Source: a virus | Virus record (IMG/VR): IMGVR_UViG_3300002835_000526 | Coordinates: 1 to 36,370 of that record | Direction: 5' to 3' (one strand) | DNA length: 36,370 bases | Shown here: positions 12,352-21,473 of the stretch, in pieces | How positions within the stretch are numbered: position 1 is the first letter of the stretch | How the letters are laid out: every line of letters begins with the position of its first letter | Program-made: the position numbers and the translations under genes | Notes under the pieces: model-generated | What the model saw: the letters and a program-made list of their open reading frames with translations, nothing else | Told to the model about the DNA's origin: nothing | Databases searched by the model: none

Positions 12352-12591
12352 ATGAGCATTACATTTACACTTAGACCGGCAGAAACCGTTACCATTGATG
12401 AAGTTGAAGTTTTAGCAGTAAGAGATCTCTTCCTCGAGAAGAAGATTGTTGCAAGAGTTAAGGGTCTCCCTTCCCCGGTCGTCCTTTGGGATGGTGAAGA
12501 GGAGTATACTGCAGCTGGAAACTGGACTAACGAGACAGTCCTCAGTAAAGCTACTGAAATTTTAAATTCCGGTAACGTTAGATTTCTCTAA
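12352..12591 (+). CDS. Small fibre-flanking protein, 79 aa; paralogue of the 17613 gene
   Basis: Its C-terminal half (VVLWDGEEEYTAAGNWTNE, then ATEILNSGNVRFL) is clearly related to the 80-aa protein at 17613. The pair brackets the large fibre gene. Both have their own late promoters. They may be tail components or fibre partners. A strong hairpin terminator follows this copy. Confidence 0.75.
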   Translation: MSITFTLRPAETVTIDEVEVLAVRDLFLEKKIVARVKGLPSPVVLWDGEEEYTAAGNWTNETVLSKATEILNSGNVRFL

Positions 12592-12612
12592 TAAACTTTA
12601 AGAGTCTACAAC

Positions 12613-12648
12613 GAGAGAGAGCATATATATGCTCTCTCTCCATTTTTA
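12613..12648 (+). terminator. Rho-independent terminator
   Basis: A 28-nt perfect palindrome, GAGAGAGAGCATAT with ATATGCTCTCTCTC, followed by CATTTTTATA. It separates the small paralogue from the fibre gene's own promoter. Confidence 0.8.
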
Positions 12649-12672
12649 TAGATTGAATACTTCTAATAACGC

Positions 12673-12679
12673 ATAAATA
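12673..12679 (+). promoter_or_regulatory. Late promoter (ATAAATA), 5 nt before GTG 12685
   Basis: GCATAAATACTCAC-GTG; drives the large fibre gene and predicts a leaderless GTG transcript. Confidence 0.65.
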
Positions 12680-12684
12680 CTCAC

Positions 12685-15600
12685 GTGCAGCTTATTGATA
12701 TAGTCATTGATAATCGAATATCGTGTTCCTTTATCGAGAGTTCGAGTATTGAAAATGTTATATTCTGTCGACCTCTCGAAGAGAGTCTCGATAATGTATC
12801 TATTATCTCTACAAAGGATAATGAGTTTATTCATAGCTACATACAAGAATCAACCAACAACTATTTAGAGACTGATATCCAGCTCCCTGATGGTCGTGTT
12901 TACCCTAGTGTCCGCTTTAAGCTCGTCACTGTTGAAGGCAGTAAAGAGCTACCTCAATCAACCATTAATCTCTCTTTACTCGGTTCTTATTCGTCAATAA
13001 GCGAACACACAACACTACCTAATTTCATCGAAGAGAGTTATGATGTAACTATCGGTAACGAAAAGAATATAGAGGACTCGATTGATGATCTTCAGATAAT
13101 ACCTGTATCAGAAGATGTTAGCGAATATGTAGAAAGGGTTAAATCATATGAAGCACATCTTATTGAGGAGCAAGCAAGAATTAAGGCTGAAGTACAGCGA
13201 TTGAATAGAGAGCGTATAGTGTTAGAGGATGATCGTAGAATACAAAAAACGCTTGAGGATTATAAGTCAGAGTTATTACATGAAACCTTTCGTATTAGTG
13301 AACAACAGAAAGAGCTTCTTGAGCAAGCAATTAACGAAGCTGTTGCATCTATACAAGGACAGTTTGATGATCAGCAAATTAATGTCGGTAAATATCTTGA
13401 AACACTATCTTCTGCCAATCTGGAGGAAGTTAAGAAATATCAGGATAATCAAGTAAATGAGATTAAGAGTAGCATTAATTCTCTTCTAGCAGAGAGATTA
13501 GAGCAGGCCTCTGTTGAGAATGATAAGCTACTTCTTGAACGTGCTTCTGAGCTTGAAGCTGTTTTTACAGAAAAAATCATTACAGAACTAGAAGAGCATA
13601 AGCGTAATATCGGTTCAGAGATTGATACGATAACTAAGTCACTTGATGTTATTGTTACTGAAAAAATAACTTTAAACAATGATAATGTTGATGTGCTTCT
13701 TGTAAATAGAGCTGGTATTTTACAGGATCAATTTAGTGAAAAGGTAGCTACAGATTTAGCTGAATATAAAAACAACCTGTCTCGTGAGTTTAAAACCTCC
13801 TCTACGGAGACAGCCTCAAGGATCTTTAACGAAAAGACAGAGGAGTTAAATAAGGCTGTAACTGTATTACTTGATGAACATAAGCAGAATTTAAACAATA
13901 CAATAACAGATAAACTCAACACTGTCGGGTATTCAATTGATAAATTTAAGAGCGAAGTAGACGGAAAGCTCCCCGAGCTCAACACCACCATTAAAGATAT
14001 AAACAAGAGAATACAATCTTTTGTCACTGAGAAGAAGAACGTCCAGTTACTAGTTGATGACGCAAGAAAATATACAGACGCTAAGGTAGCTAAGGTATCA
14101 GAAGAGGTCATGTCGTACGCTAGACGCATTCTTGACCTCGGAGGCGGTGGTGGTTCAAATGCTGTACAATACGCTAATGGCGGTACGATGAATGGCGATC
14201 TGAACGTTACCGGTCAATATCTCTCTGGTGGCGTTAGTTTATTTAATATTCTATCTGGGAGCGGAGGCGGTGCTGGTAACCCTAACGTTAATGCTCTTGT
14301 TATTAGTACGAGTGCTAATTGGGATACTGCATATAATATCTCTACTGTATACGCTAGCAATTCTGCATTATATGCTACAACAAACTATGTAGATAGTAAC
14401 TTTCTCAATCTCACTGGTGGCTTAGTTTCAGGTCCTGTAAGAATCAATAATAATTTAACTGTCTTTGGTAACTTGACAGCGACAGGCACTACAACGTTTG
14501 CAAACACTGTCTTTTCTGTTACAAGTGCTTTGAGCGTTGTTCACATAGGGAGTGGTCCTGCATTATATATTGGTAACAATGGAGATGGTGACATTGCTTC
14601 ATTCTATGATTTGGATCAAGGTATTGAAGTACTTCATGTTGGTGGTAATAATGGTTCGCATCCTAATGTAGGTGTTAAGACGAGTACACCTAATAAGACA
14701 TTAACTGTAGTCGGTGAAATATCAGCGACGTCGGATATCACGACGAGTGGCAAGATTTACATACAAGGAGACGGAAATTCAGATCAATGGAATACAGCGT
14801 ATCAAGCAGTTTCAACTAATCCCTTTACAATTGTTTCTTTAACGTCATCAATTGATACAGTTTTAGGTGATAATATAGCTTCTGGTATATTCTCTGGTGT
14901 CTTAGGAGGTGATTGTAATATAGCATCTGGAACCTATTCATCAATCGTTGGCGGTTTTAGTTCACGTGCAACAGGCTATGCAACATTTGTAGGCGCTGGT
15001 TCAGGAAATAGAGCTACAGGTAACTATGCTGTAGCTGTTGGTGGTAATAAGAATACAGCTTCGGGTAATTATAGCTCTATAAACGGTGGATGTTGTAATA
15101 CAGCTTCAGCTGCTTATAATGTAGTTGTAGGAGGTAGAAACAACACTGCTTCTGTTGGTACATTTGCTAATGTTGTTGGTGGTTTATCTAATTTAGCTCA
15201 AGGTAGAGCATCAATTGTAGCTGCTGGTAATTCAAATTGTGCTATTGGTAATTGCAGCTCTGTAGGCGGAGGTCTGCAGAATTGTGCATTAGCCGCACCT
15301 AGCAATATCGCTGGAGGTAGTTGTAATGCTATTACAGCTTCTTCAGCCTATTCTATTATCGTTGGCGGTCTCGGTAACTTTAACCCTCTTCGAGACTCAA
15401 TTATTGGTGGAGGCGTTGCTAATCATACCGGTGGATTTGCTCCTTTTAATATCACAACAGCATCAATTTCAGGTAATGGTACCCAGACCAGATTAACTGG
15501 TACTGGTATCCAAAGCTGTTTCTCTTTTCCTTTTACTACTGGTAATGTTTCTCTATACTATGCTACACCTACTGTACCTCTAAGCTCTGGTATATTTACA

Positions 15601-17604
15601 ACAGCTACAATTGCAGCAACTGGTACTAACTTTATTGTAGTTAATAATGATTATAGTACTTGTACCTCATCTGGTCTTAGTGCTACATCTGTATATGTTT
15701 ATGACAGAACAATAAACCAGACAGGGTACGTTAATACTATAGCTGGTGGTAAACTTAATACAGCTTCAGGGCGCTATAGTTTTATCGGTGGAGGTGCAAG
15801 TAATACAGTAACTGGTAGCTGTTCTGTTATAGTAGGCGGTTGTGCTAATACTGTTATTGCTAACTGTGCAAGTATACTAGGCGGGAGAGGTAATATTATT
15901 TGCACTGGTGGTGCTGCTGGAACCGCATCAGGATATCTGAATCAGGTCATTGGAAATATTGGTGTTGCAATGGGAGCATCAAATAGAGCATGCGGAAGTG
16001 TTAACGTAGTTCTCGGACATGCAAATACAACATGCGGAGCTCGTACTACGATTTCAGGGGGTTATAGACAAACGGCTTCTGGAAACTATTCAAATATAGC
16101 AGGTGGTTTATGTAATACTGTATTAGGTGCTTTCTCAACTATCGCCGGTGGTAAATTCAATCATAACCCTCTCTTTAATTCTAGTATTGTTGGTGGTTCT
16201 TTTAACCATACTGGTGGCTTTACTCCAGCTAATATCACTTTTGGTGCTAACCTATCAGGTAATGGAACTAATACAGCTTTAATAGCTACAGGCATCGGAT
16301 CGTGCTTTAGTGCATCAGGTACAACAGGAGCAGTATCCTTAATGTGGATGACATCAGGTACAGCTAATAGTACCCTATCATCAGCATGTTTTACTACAGC
16401 CAATGTCGTTACGAATGCTGCGAACTGCATTATTATTAATGAAGACTATAGTGCATGCAGAACAGGATTGAGTGCTTGTAGTATCTTTGTTTATGATAGA
16501 TGCTTAAACATCGGCGGGCGAAACAGTTTTATTGGCGGAGGTATTTTAAATACAGCGTCCGGTTGTTATAATTTTGTGGGAAGTGGTTTTAGAAATACAT
16601 CATTTGGTAGCTTTAGCTTTGTTGGAGGTGGAGACACAAATACAATAAGTACAGGAAGTTATAATAACATTGTCGGTGGTATCACAAATACAATAAGTAC
16701 AGGCAACTATAATAACATTGTCGGTGGTCTCACAAATAGAATATGTGCAGGCAGTTATCACTCTATTTTAGGAGGGCTTTTTAACACAGTCAATTCGCCT
16801 GCAAATGATGTTAATACGATTTTAGGCGGAAGTGGTAATGCAATATGTGGCGGTAGCAGAAATACTGTTTCAGGTTATACAAATTGTATCACAAGTGGTG
16901 GTGCCTCAACAGTTATTGGCGGGAGAAATAATATAGCTTCTGGCGGATGTATTTTCATAGGTGCAGGTTGTAGAAATCTTGTATCTAGTGGTTTCTCCGT
17001 TATCGTTGGTGGTTTCTGTAATACAGCATCTGGTAACTACTCATTCGTTGCTGGTGGGTCTGCTAATAATACAAAGGGATTTGCTAATACCTTTATCTTA
17101 GGATCAAGTTTAAGTGCATCTAAAGCAAATTACACATACGTTAATAACTTATCGGTTCAAGGAAATATTGAATCAAATACAAACTACGTTGTCACTTTAT
17201 CTTTAACAGCAAATCAAACAGCTAATAACGCTTCTGATACTACTGTAACTCTCGATCCTTTAAATGATCCAAATAATTGGTTTGATAGAAGCACCCGCAG
17301 ACTTACACCAACCATCCCTGGTTATTATCATGTTGATTATCAAGTAGCCTGGGTCGGTGGCACTTCAGGTTCAGGTAATCAAAATAACATTCAAATTAGA
17401 AGAAATGATACATCGGTGGCTCTAGCTCAGCAACCTATTAGTGACTCTAATGTTAACACAACACAGAATACAGCAGATATTGCCTTCCTTAATGGTACGA
17501 CTGATTACCTTGAATTTATAGCCTATTCAAGCAATGCTGCTCAAAGTATTATAGGTACATCTGATGGAGCTTGGACAAAGGTTGAAGTCTTTAAGATTAA
17601 CTAA
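12685..17604 (+). CDS. Large tail fibre/adhesin with YadA-like head repeats and C1q-like tip
   Basis: 1639 aa, GTG start set by the late promoter. Residues 1-130: N-terminal domain, perhaps the virion attachment part. About 140-465: long coiled coil. Then a Gly linker and a tail-fibre region (GGTMNGDLNVTGQYLSGG; SALSVVHIGSG). About 735-1470: many head repeats of the form N-T-A-S-G-x-Y-S-x-V-x-G-G-x-x, as in trimeric autotransporter (YadA/Hep_Hag) adhesins, unusually rich in Cys. The array is interrupted twice by a related segment of about 110 aa beginning NHTGGF. About 1490-1639: C1q/TNF-like jelly roll (RLTPTIPGYYHVDYQVAWVG), a likely receptor-binding tip. The protein is probably a trimer that binds the host surface. 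Confidence 0.9.
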   Translation: MQLIDIVIDNRISCSFIESSSIENVIFCRPLEESLDNVSIISTKDNEFIHSYIQESTNNYLETDIQLPDGRVYPSVRFKLVTVEGSKELPQSTINLSLLGSYSSISEHTTLPNFIEESYDVTIGNEKNIEDSIDDLQIIPVSEDVSEYVERVKSYEAHLIEEQARIKAEVQRLNRERIVLEDDRRIQKTLEDYKSELLHETFRISEQQKELLEQAINEAVASIQGQFDDQQINVGKYLETLSSANLEEVKKYQDNQVNEIKSSINSLLAERLEQASVENDKLLLERASELEAVFTEKIITELEEHKRNIGSEIDTITKSLDVIVTEKITLNNDNVDVLLVNRAGILQDQFSEKVATDLAEYKNNLSREFKTSSTETASRIFNEKTEELNKAVTVLLDEHKQNLNNTITDKLNTVGYSIDKFKSEVDGKLPELNTTIKDINKRIQSFVTEKKNVQLLVDDARKYTDAKVAKVSEEVMSYARRILDLGGGGGSNAVQYANGGTMNGDLNVTGQYLSGGVSLFNILSGSGGGAGNPNVNALVISTSANWDTAYNISTVYASNSALYATTNYVDSNFLNLTGGLVSGPVRINNNLTVFGNLTATGTTTFANTVFSVTSALSVVHIGSGPALYIGNNGDGDIASFYDLDQGIEVLHVGGNNGSHPNVGVKTSTPNKTLTVVGEISATSDITTSGKIYIQGDGNSDQWNTAYQAVSTNPFTIVSLTSSIDTVLGDNIASGIFSGVLGGDCNIASGTYSSIVGGFSSRATGYATFVGAGSGNRATGNYAVAVGGNKNTASGNYSSINGGCCNTASAAYNVVVGGRNNTASVGTFANVVGGLSNLAQGRASIVAAGNSNCAIGNCSSVGGGLQNCALAAPSNIAGGSCNAITASSAYSIIVGGLGNFNPLRDSIIGGGVANHTGGFAPFNITTASISGNGTQTRLTGTGIQSCFSFPFTTGNVSLYYATPTVPLSSGIFTTATIAATGTNFIVVNNDYSTCTSSGLSATSVYVYDRTINQTGYVNTIAGGKLNTASGRYSFIGGGASNTVTGSCSVIVGGCANTVIANCASILGGRGNIICTGGAAGTASGYLNQVIGNIGVAMGASNRACGSVNVVLGHANTTCGARTTISGGYRQTASGNYSNIAGGLCNTVLGAFSTIAGGKFNHNPLFNSSIVGGSFNHTGGFTPANITFGANLSGNGTNTALIATGIGSCFSASGTTGAVSLMWMTSGTANSTLSSACFTTANVVTNAANCIIINEDYSACRTGLSACSIFVYDRCLNIGGRNSFIGGGILNTASGCYNFVGSGFRNTSFGSFSFVGGGDTNTISTGSYNNIVGGITNTISTGNYNNIVGGLTNRICAGSYHSILGGLFNTVNSPANDVNTILGGSGNAICGGSRNTVSGYTNCITSGGASTVIGGRNNIASGGCIFIGAGCRNLVSSGFSVIVGGFCNTASGNYSFVAGGSANNTKGFANTFILGSSLSASKANYTYVNNLSVQGNIESNTNYVVTLSLTANQTANNASDTTVTLDPLNDPNNWFDRSTRRLTPTIPGYYHVDYQVAWVGGTSGSGNQNNIQIRRNDTSVALAQQPISDSNVNTTQNTADIAFLNGTTDYLEFIAYSSNAAQSIIGTSDGAWTKVEVFKIN

Positions 17605-17607
17605 ATA
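17602..17607 (+). promoter_or_regulatory. Late promoter (TAAATA), 5 nt before ATG 17613
   Basis: CTAAATACTATT-ATG; the TAA stop codon of the fibre gene (17602-17604) is part of the promoter. Confidence 0.55.
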
Positions 17608-17612
17608 CTATT

Positions 17613-17855
17613 ATGGCAACAATTATACTACAACCCGAACAGACAGTCGATATAGATACAAATTCTCTTATGCTAGAGAAGGTTATCGATAGCTCGTCAA
17701 GTCAGACAATCTGGACAACAATACCTGCTTTAGGAAGAGATATCTACCTCTGGTATGGACCAGTAGAATACGAAGAAGCAGGAATCTGGACAAACGAATC
17801 AGCTCTTCAAAGAGCTAAAGAGCTTATTAATTCTGGGAATATTCGATTCGTTTAA
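17613..17855 (+). CDS. Small fibre-flanking protein, 80 aa; paralogue of the 12352 gene
   Basis: YLWYGPVEYEEAGIWTNES and AKELINSGNIRFV mirror the 12352 protein. It starts 9 nt after the fibre stop with its own late promoter. Likely the same role as its paralogue, perhaps fitted to a different fibre. Confidence 0.75.
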   Translation: MATIILQPEQTVDIDTNSLMLEKVIDSSSSQTIWTTIPALGRDIYLWYGPVEYEEAGIWTNESALQRAKELINSGNIRFV

Positions 17856-17887
17856 ATACATTATTATAAATTAGTTATAGCTATTTT

Positions 17888-17907
17888 TTTATTCGTAAAA
17901 AATAATT
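17888..17907 (+). other. AT-rich TTCG-loop hairpin after the fibre region
   Basis: TTTTTTA-TTCG-TAAAAAA hairpin, in a 159-nt gap between the fibre paralogue and nrdB. It could end transcription from either side, but its stem is all A-T, so it is weak. Confidence 0.35.
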
Positions 17908-17933
17908 GCTTTAGCTGGTATTTAGGCTATTAT
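17906..17933 (+). promoter_or_regulatory. Sigma70-type promoter of nrdBA
   Basis: TTGCTT (17906-17911), 16-nt spacer, TATTAT (17928-17933). Gives a leader of about 75 nt before nrdB. Confidence 0.55.
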
Positions 17934-17942
17934 TGATGTAGA

Positions 17943-17989
17943 TTTTACAACAAAAGTTTCTCTTTTGATGTAAGATGCCTTGTAAAACA
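17943..17989 (+). promoter_or_regulatory. Inverted-repeat leader structure before nrdB
   Basis: TTTTACAA and TTGTAAAA pair around an inner hairpin CAAAAG-TTTCT-CTTTTG. Lying between promoter and nrdB start, it may control nrd expression; the mechanism is unknown. Confidence 0.4.
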
Positions 17990-18014
17990 ATAATAAATAA
18001 ACTCGACCAAAGCC

Positions 18015-18986
18015 ATGATTTTCAACGAACAAATCTCACGTAAACCGAATAACTATCCCTGGACAGAAGAATTCATAGAGGCCATGCACAATGGCTTCTG
18101 GACAGATAAGGAATTTAGCTTTAAGGCTGATGTCCAACAATTTAAAGTAAATTTAACCGAACAGGAAAGAGAAGCAGTAATCAGGGTTCTTTCAGCTATC
18201 GGTCAGATAGAGGTCTCAGTTAAGACATTCTGGGCACGTCTAGGTGATAATCTACCTCATCCATCTATCTATGATCTCGGTTATGTTATGGCTAATACAG
18301 AAGTCATTCATAATAATGCCTACGAACGTTTGCTTTCCGTTCTTGGATTAGAGGATATCTTCGAAAAGAACTTAGAGCTCCCTTGGATCCAGGGTCGAGT
18401 AAAGTATCTTAAGAAGTATACTAAACGTTGTTTTAAAGATTCAAAGAAGCAGTACCTTTATGCTATTGCTCTCTTTACTCTTCTTATTGAGAACGTATCG
18501 CTCTTTAGTCAGTTCTATGTTATTAATTGGTTTGCACGTTTTAAGAACGTTCTCAAGGATACCGACCAGCAAGTAAAGTACACTCGTAATGAAGAGAACA
18601 TTCACGGGCTTGTAGGTACAAAGATAATTAATACAATTAGAGAAGAATACCCTGATTTATTTGATCAAGAGCTTGAAGATAAGATTATTCACGAAGCTCA
18701 TGAAGCCTTTAAAGCAGAGGCTAAGATTGTTGATTGGATGTTAAATGATATCAACGAGGAGAATCTCAATGCTCTTCTTCTCAAGGAGTTTATCAAGAAC
18801 AGAATTAATCATTCATTAGAAGGCATTGGCTTTCAAAAGCCCTTTGAAGTTGATACTGAATTACTAAAAGCTTCGACCTGGTTCGAAGAGGAATTACATG
18901 GCAACAACATGACCGATTTTTTTAGCTCTCGTCCAGTTGAGTACTCAAAGAAAAATCAATCTTTTTCTGAAGACGATCTATTCTAG
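18015..18986 (+). CDS. nrdB: Class I ribonucleotide reductase small subunit (R2)
   Basis: 323 aa, full length for R2. Metal ligands visible: E66 (IGQIEVSVK, in the position of the first carboxylate), E96 and H99 (NTEVIH), E159 (LLIENVS), E194 and H197 (EENIH). Y103, four residues after H99, matches the radical tyrosine. The di-metal site makes the radical passed to NrdA, which reduces ribonucleotides for phage DNA synthesis. The C-terminus ends in acidic SEDDLF, as expected for docking to the large subunit. Early-type promoter and a structured leader lie upstream; nrdA follows after 36 nt. Confidence 0.95.
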   Translation: MIFNEQISRKPNNYPWTEEFIEAMHNGFWTDKEFSFKADVQQFKVNLTEQEREAVIRVLSAIGQIEVSVKTFWARLGDNLPHPSIYDLGYVMANTEVIHNNAYERLLSVLGLEDIFEKNLELPWIQGRVKYLKKYTKRCFKDSKKQYLYAIALFTLLIENVSLFSQFYVINWFARFKNVLKDTDQQVKYTRNEENIHGLVGTKIINTIREEYPDLFDQELEDKIIHEAHEAFKAEAKIVDWMLNDINEENLNALLLKEFIKNRINHSLEGIGFQKPFEVDTELLKASTWFEEELHGNNMTDFFSSRPVEYSKKNQSFSEDDLF

Positions 18987-19022
18987 TTGTTATCTAGAAA
19001 CCAGGTATTAAAATAAAACTAT

Positions 19023-20672
19023 ATGCATAAGGATATCTATTGGCTTAATAAGGATTCTAGAAAGTTTCTAGAACGTGGTTACCTTCTAGAAGGAGAAACT
19101 GCCGAACAACGCATTACTGACATCGCAAAGACTGCTGAAAAGCTTCTAAAGATTAAAGGTTTTGCAGACAAGTTCGAAGAATATTTAAAATTAGGTTACT
19201 ATTCACTTTCAAGTCCTATCTGGAGTAATTTCGGCCGTGATCGCGGCTTACCAATTTCTTGCTTCGGTTCTTATGTTAACGATGACATGGATGATATTCT
19301 TTATAAGATGTCAGAGGTCGGTGTTATGTCTAAGGTTGGCGGTGGTACATCTGGATATTTTGGTGCAATTAGACCGAGAGGTGCTAAGATTTCTTCTGGG
19401 GGCGAAGCAACCGGTGTCCATCATCAGTTAACAGTGTTTGAGTCATTAACAAATTATATCTCCCAGGGTAATGTCCGCCGTGGTTCTTTTGCAGCTTATC
19501 TTCCTATTGATCACCCTGATATTGAAGAGTTCCTGAAGATTAGAGGAGAAGGTGATGATATTCAGAATCTTTCAATTGGTGTCTGTGTATCGGATGAATG
19601 GATGAAGTCCATGAAGGAAGGTGACAGGGAAAAGCGTACTATCTGGGCCTCTGTTATTAAGAAGCGTTTTGAATCTGGATATCCTTATATCTTCTTTACC
19701 GATAACGCTAATAACCAGGCCCCGCAAGTCTATAAGGATAAGGGATTAAAGATTCACCACAGCAACCTTTGCAGCGAAATTATGTTATCAAATGGTATTG
19801 ATGAGTCTTTTGTGTGTGATCTTTCTTCGCTTAATCTTGAGCGTTGGGAAGATTGGAAGGATACAGATGCTGTCGAAACACTTGTATACTTCCTTGATGC
19901 TGTAATGACAGAGTTTATTAATAAGACCGAAGGAATGAAGTTTATGGATCATCCTAGAAACTTTGCTATCAATCAGCGCGCTATTGGCGTTGGTGTTCTA
20001 GGTTGGCATTCCTTACTTCAGCAAAAGATGGTTGCGTTCGAGTCAATGCAGGCGAAGATTATCAATACTCAGATCTGGAAGACTATTAGAGAGAAAGCAG
20101 ATAGAGCTTCTGAATCTCTAGCTAAGGAATTTGGCGAACCACCTCTACTTAAGGGTTATGGTCGTCGCAACACAACGACATTAGCTGTAGCTCCAACGAC
20201 ATCGAGTTCGTTTATTCTCGGTCAGGTAAGCCCGTCTATCGAACCTCAAAATTCAAACTACTATGTTAAGGATCTTGCTAAGGGTAAATTTACCTATAAG
20301 AATCCGTATCTTAAAGCGCTTCTTAAGGAGAAGGGTAAGCATGATGATGAGACATGGATGTCTATTCTCAAGAAGGGCGGTTCGGTTCAGCATTTAGATT
20401 TTCTAACGCAGCATGAAAAGGATGTCTTCAAGACTTTCGGTGAAATTCCACAAAAAGAGATTATCATCCAAGCTGCAGGTCGTCAAAAGTATATTGATCA
20501 AGGTCAGTCATTGAATGTAATGATACCTCCTAATACAAAGCCTAAGGATGTAAATGAACTTATTATATTTGCATGGGAGCAGGGAATCAAAGCTTTATAC
20601 TATCAGCGTTCGGCTAACCCTGCCCAAGAACTTGCTCGCTCCATCTTGGCTTGCTCCAATTGCGAATCATAA
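19023..20672 (+). CDS. nrdA: Class I ribonucleotide reductase large subunit (R1), without ATP cone
   Basis: 549 aa, much shorter than E. coli NrdA (about 760): the N-terminal ATP-cone is missing and the protein begins near the catalytic barrel. Catalytic features are present: C80 (PISC) and C265 (VCDLSSLNL) as the redox pair, N248-C250-E252 (SNLCSEI) with C250 as thiyl radical site, Y526-Y527 (ALYYQ) on the radical path, and C544/C547 (CSNC) as the C-terminal shuttle pair. Loss of the ATP cone suggests relief from dATP inhibition, which suits a phage needing high dNTP output. Confidence 0.95.
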   Translation: MHKDIYWLNKDSRKFLERGYLLEGETAEQRITDIAKTAEKLLKIKGFADKFEEYLKLGYYSLSSPIWSNFGRDRGLPISCFGSYVNDDMDDILYKMSEVGVMSKVGGGTSGYFGAIRPRGAKISSGGEATGVHHQLTVFESLTNYISQGNVRRGSFAAYLPIDHPDIEEFLKIRGEGDDIQNLSIGVCVSDEWMKSMKEGDREKRTIWASVIKKRFESGYPYIFFTDNANNQAPQVYKDKGLKIHHSNLCSEIMLSNGIDESFVCDLSSLNLERWEDWKDTDAVETLVYFLDAVMTEFINKTEGMKFMDHPRNFAINQRAIGVGVLGWHSLLQQKMVAFESMQAKIINTQIWKTIREKADRASESLAKEFGEPPLLKGYGRRNTTTLAVAPTTSSSFILGQVSPSIEPQNSNYYVKDLAKGKFTYKNPYLKALLKEKGKHDDETWMSILKKGGSVQHLDFLTQHEKDVFKTFGEIPQKEIIIQAAGRQKYIDQGQSLNVMIPPNTKPKDVNELIIFAWEQGIKALYYQRSANPAQELARSILACSNCES

Positions 20673-20682
20673 GGATACGTAT

Positions 20683-20838
20683 ATGCGTTGGGAGCCAGAT
20701 GCAGATAAAGTAGTCCTCTCTAAGGAAGACTTTATCTGGTATCAGCAACGTAGAAAGGAATGCAAAGTTTACGACACAACATTAACTCCGTATAGAACTT
20801 TCAACCACAAAAAGAAAAAAAGCTTTAAGCGGTATTAA
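20683..20838 (+). CDS. Small basic protein downstream of nrdA, 51 aa
   Basis: ATG 20683, 10 nt after nrdA stop. Starts MRWEPDADKVVLSKEDFIWY and ends in a Lys-rich tail (HKKKKSFKRY). No thioredoxin/glutaredoxin CxxC is present, so it is not an obvious RNR reductant. Function unknown. Confidence 0.6.
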   Translation: MRWEPDADKVVLSKEDFIWYQQRRKECKVYDTTLTPYRTFNHKKKKSFKRY

Positions 20839-20843
20839 TTTTA

Positions 20844-20872
20844 TTGCTATCTTAAATTAAGAGTTTTACAAT
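20844..20872 (+). promoter_or_regulatory. Sigma70-type promoter of HNH gene
   Basis: TTGCTA, 17-nt spacer, TACAAT (20867-20872), 15 nt before ATG 20888. Confidence 0.5.
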
Positions 20873-20887
20873 AGGTGGATTAATTCT

Positions 20888-21469
20888 ATGACAAAGGGAG
20901 AAATAGTTCTTGTGTTGAATCGTTGCTGGCAGGCTATTGGTACTAAGACCGTGGCAGATGCCCTTTCTATGATGTATTCAGATTCTGCTACAGGTTTAGA
21001 TATACAAAGTTCAGAAACAATGATTCCAAATAAGTGGCAAGATTGGATTAAGCTTCCTTATGATGAAAACTCTAATTACATTAAAACTGTAAGAGGGGAT
21101 ATAAAAATTCCCAAGGTCATCATCTTATGCAAATACGATAGAGTACCGCAAAAGAGACCTAAGTTCTCGTTTAAAGCCCTATGGCAACGAGATGGTGGTA
21201 TTTGTCAGTATACAAATAAAAAACTTACACCCAACGAGGCTAATATCGATCATATTATCCCAAGGAGTCGAGGAGGTAAGACATCATGGACGAACTGTGT
21301 TGTTACCCATAGAGAGGTTAACGCACGGAAGGCTAACATGACACCGGAGGAAGCTAATCTACGTCTGGTTCGACCACCTAAAGAGCCGAAGTGTCTTCCA
21401 ATAACATTCTATATAAAGAACTATCATCAAATTCCAGAATGGAATCTCTTCTTAGACCATATAAAATAA
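20888..21469 (+). CDS. HNH endonuclease
   Basis: 193 aa. NIDHIIPRSRGGKTSWTN (D121-H122, N136) and HREVNARKAN form the beta-beta-alpha-metal HNH core, with the N-terminal half resembling the McrA-like/phage HNH family. The zinc-binding Cys pairs usual in this family (CxxC before and after the core) are mostly lost (CQYTN, THREVN). It may be a homing-type or DNA-processing nuclease. Sits between nrdA and the dCMP deaminase gene, which starts 5 nt later. Confidence 0.85.
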   Translation: MTKGEIVLVLNRCWQAIGTKTVADALSMMYSDSATGLDIQSSETMIPNKWQDWIKLPYDENSNYIKTVRGDIKIPKVIILCKYDRVPQKRPKFSFKALWQRDGGICQYTNKKLTPNEANIDHIIPRSRGGKTSWTNCVVTHREVNARKANMTPEEANLRLVRPPKEPKCLPITFYIKNYHQIPEWNLFLDHIK

Positions 21470-21473
21470 TATA

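Noticed and set aside
13449-14129. Antisense ORFs within the fibre coiled-coil region (minus strand, 76 and 133 aa)
   Set aside because: They are shadows of the coding strand in a low-complexity coiled coil, lack start signals and have Ser/Leu-biased sequence.
17941-17990. Known riboswitch (cobalamin or NrdR box) before nrdB
   Set aside because: The inverted repeat is present but no known riboswitch core or NrdR-box sequence is recognisable.
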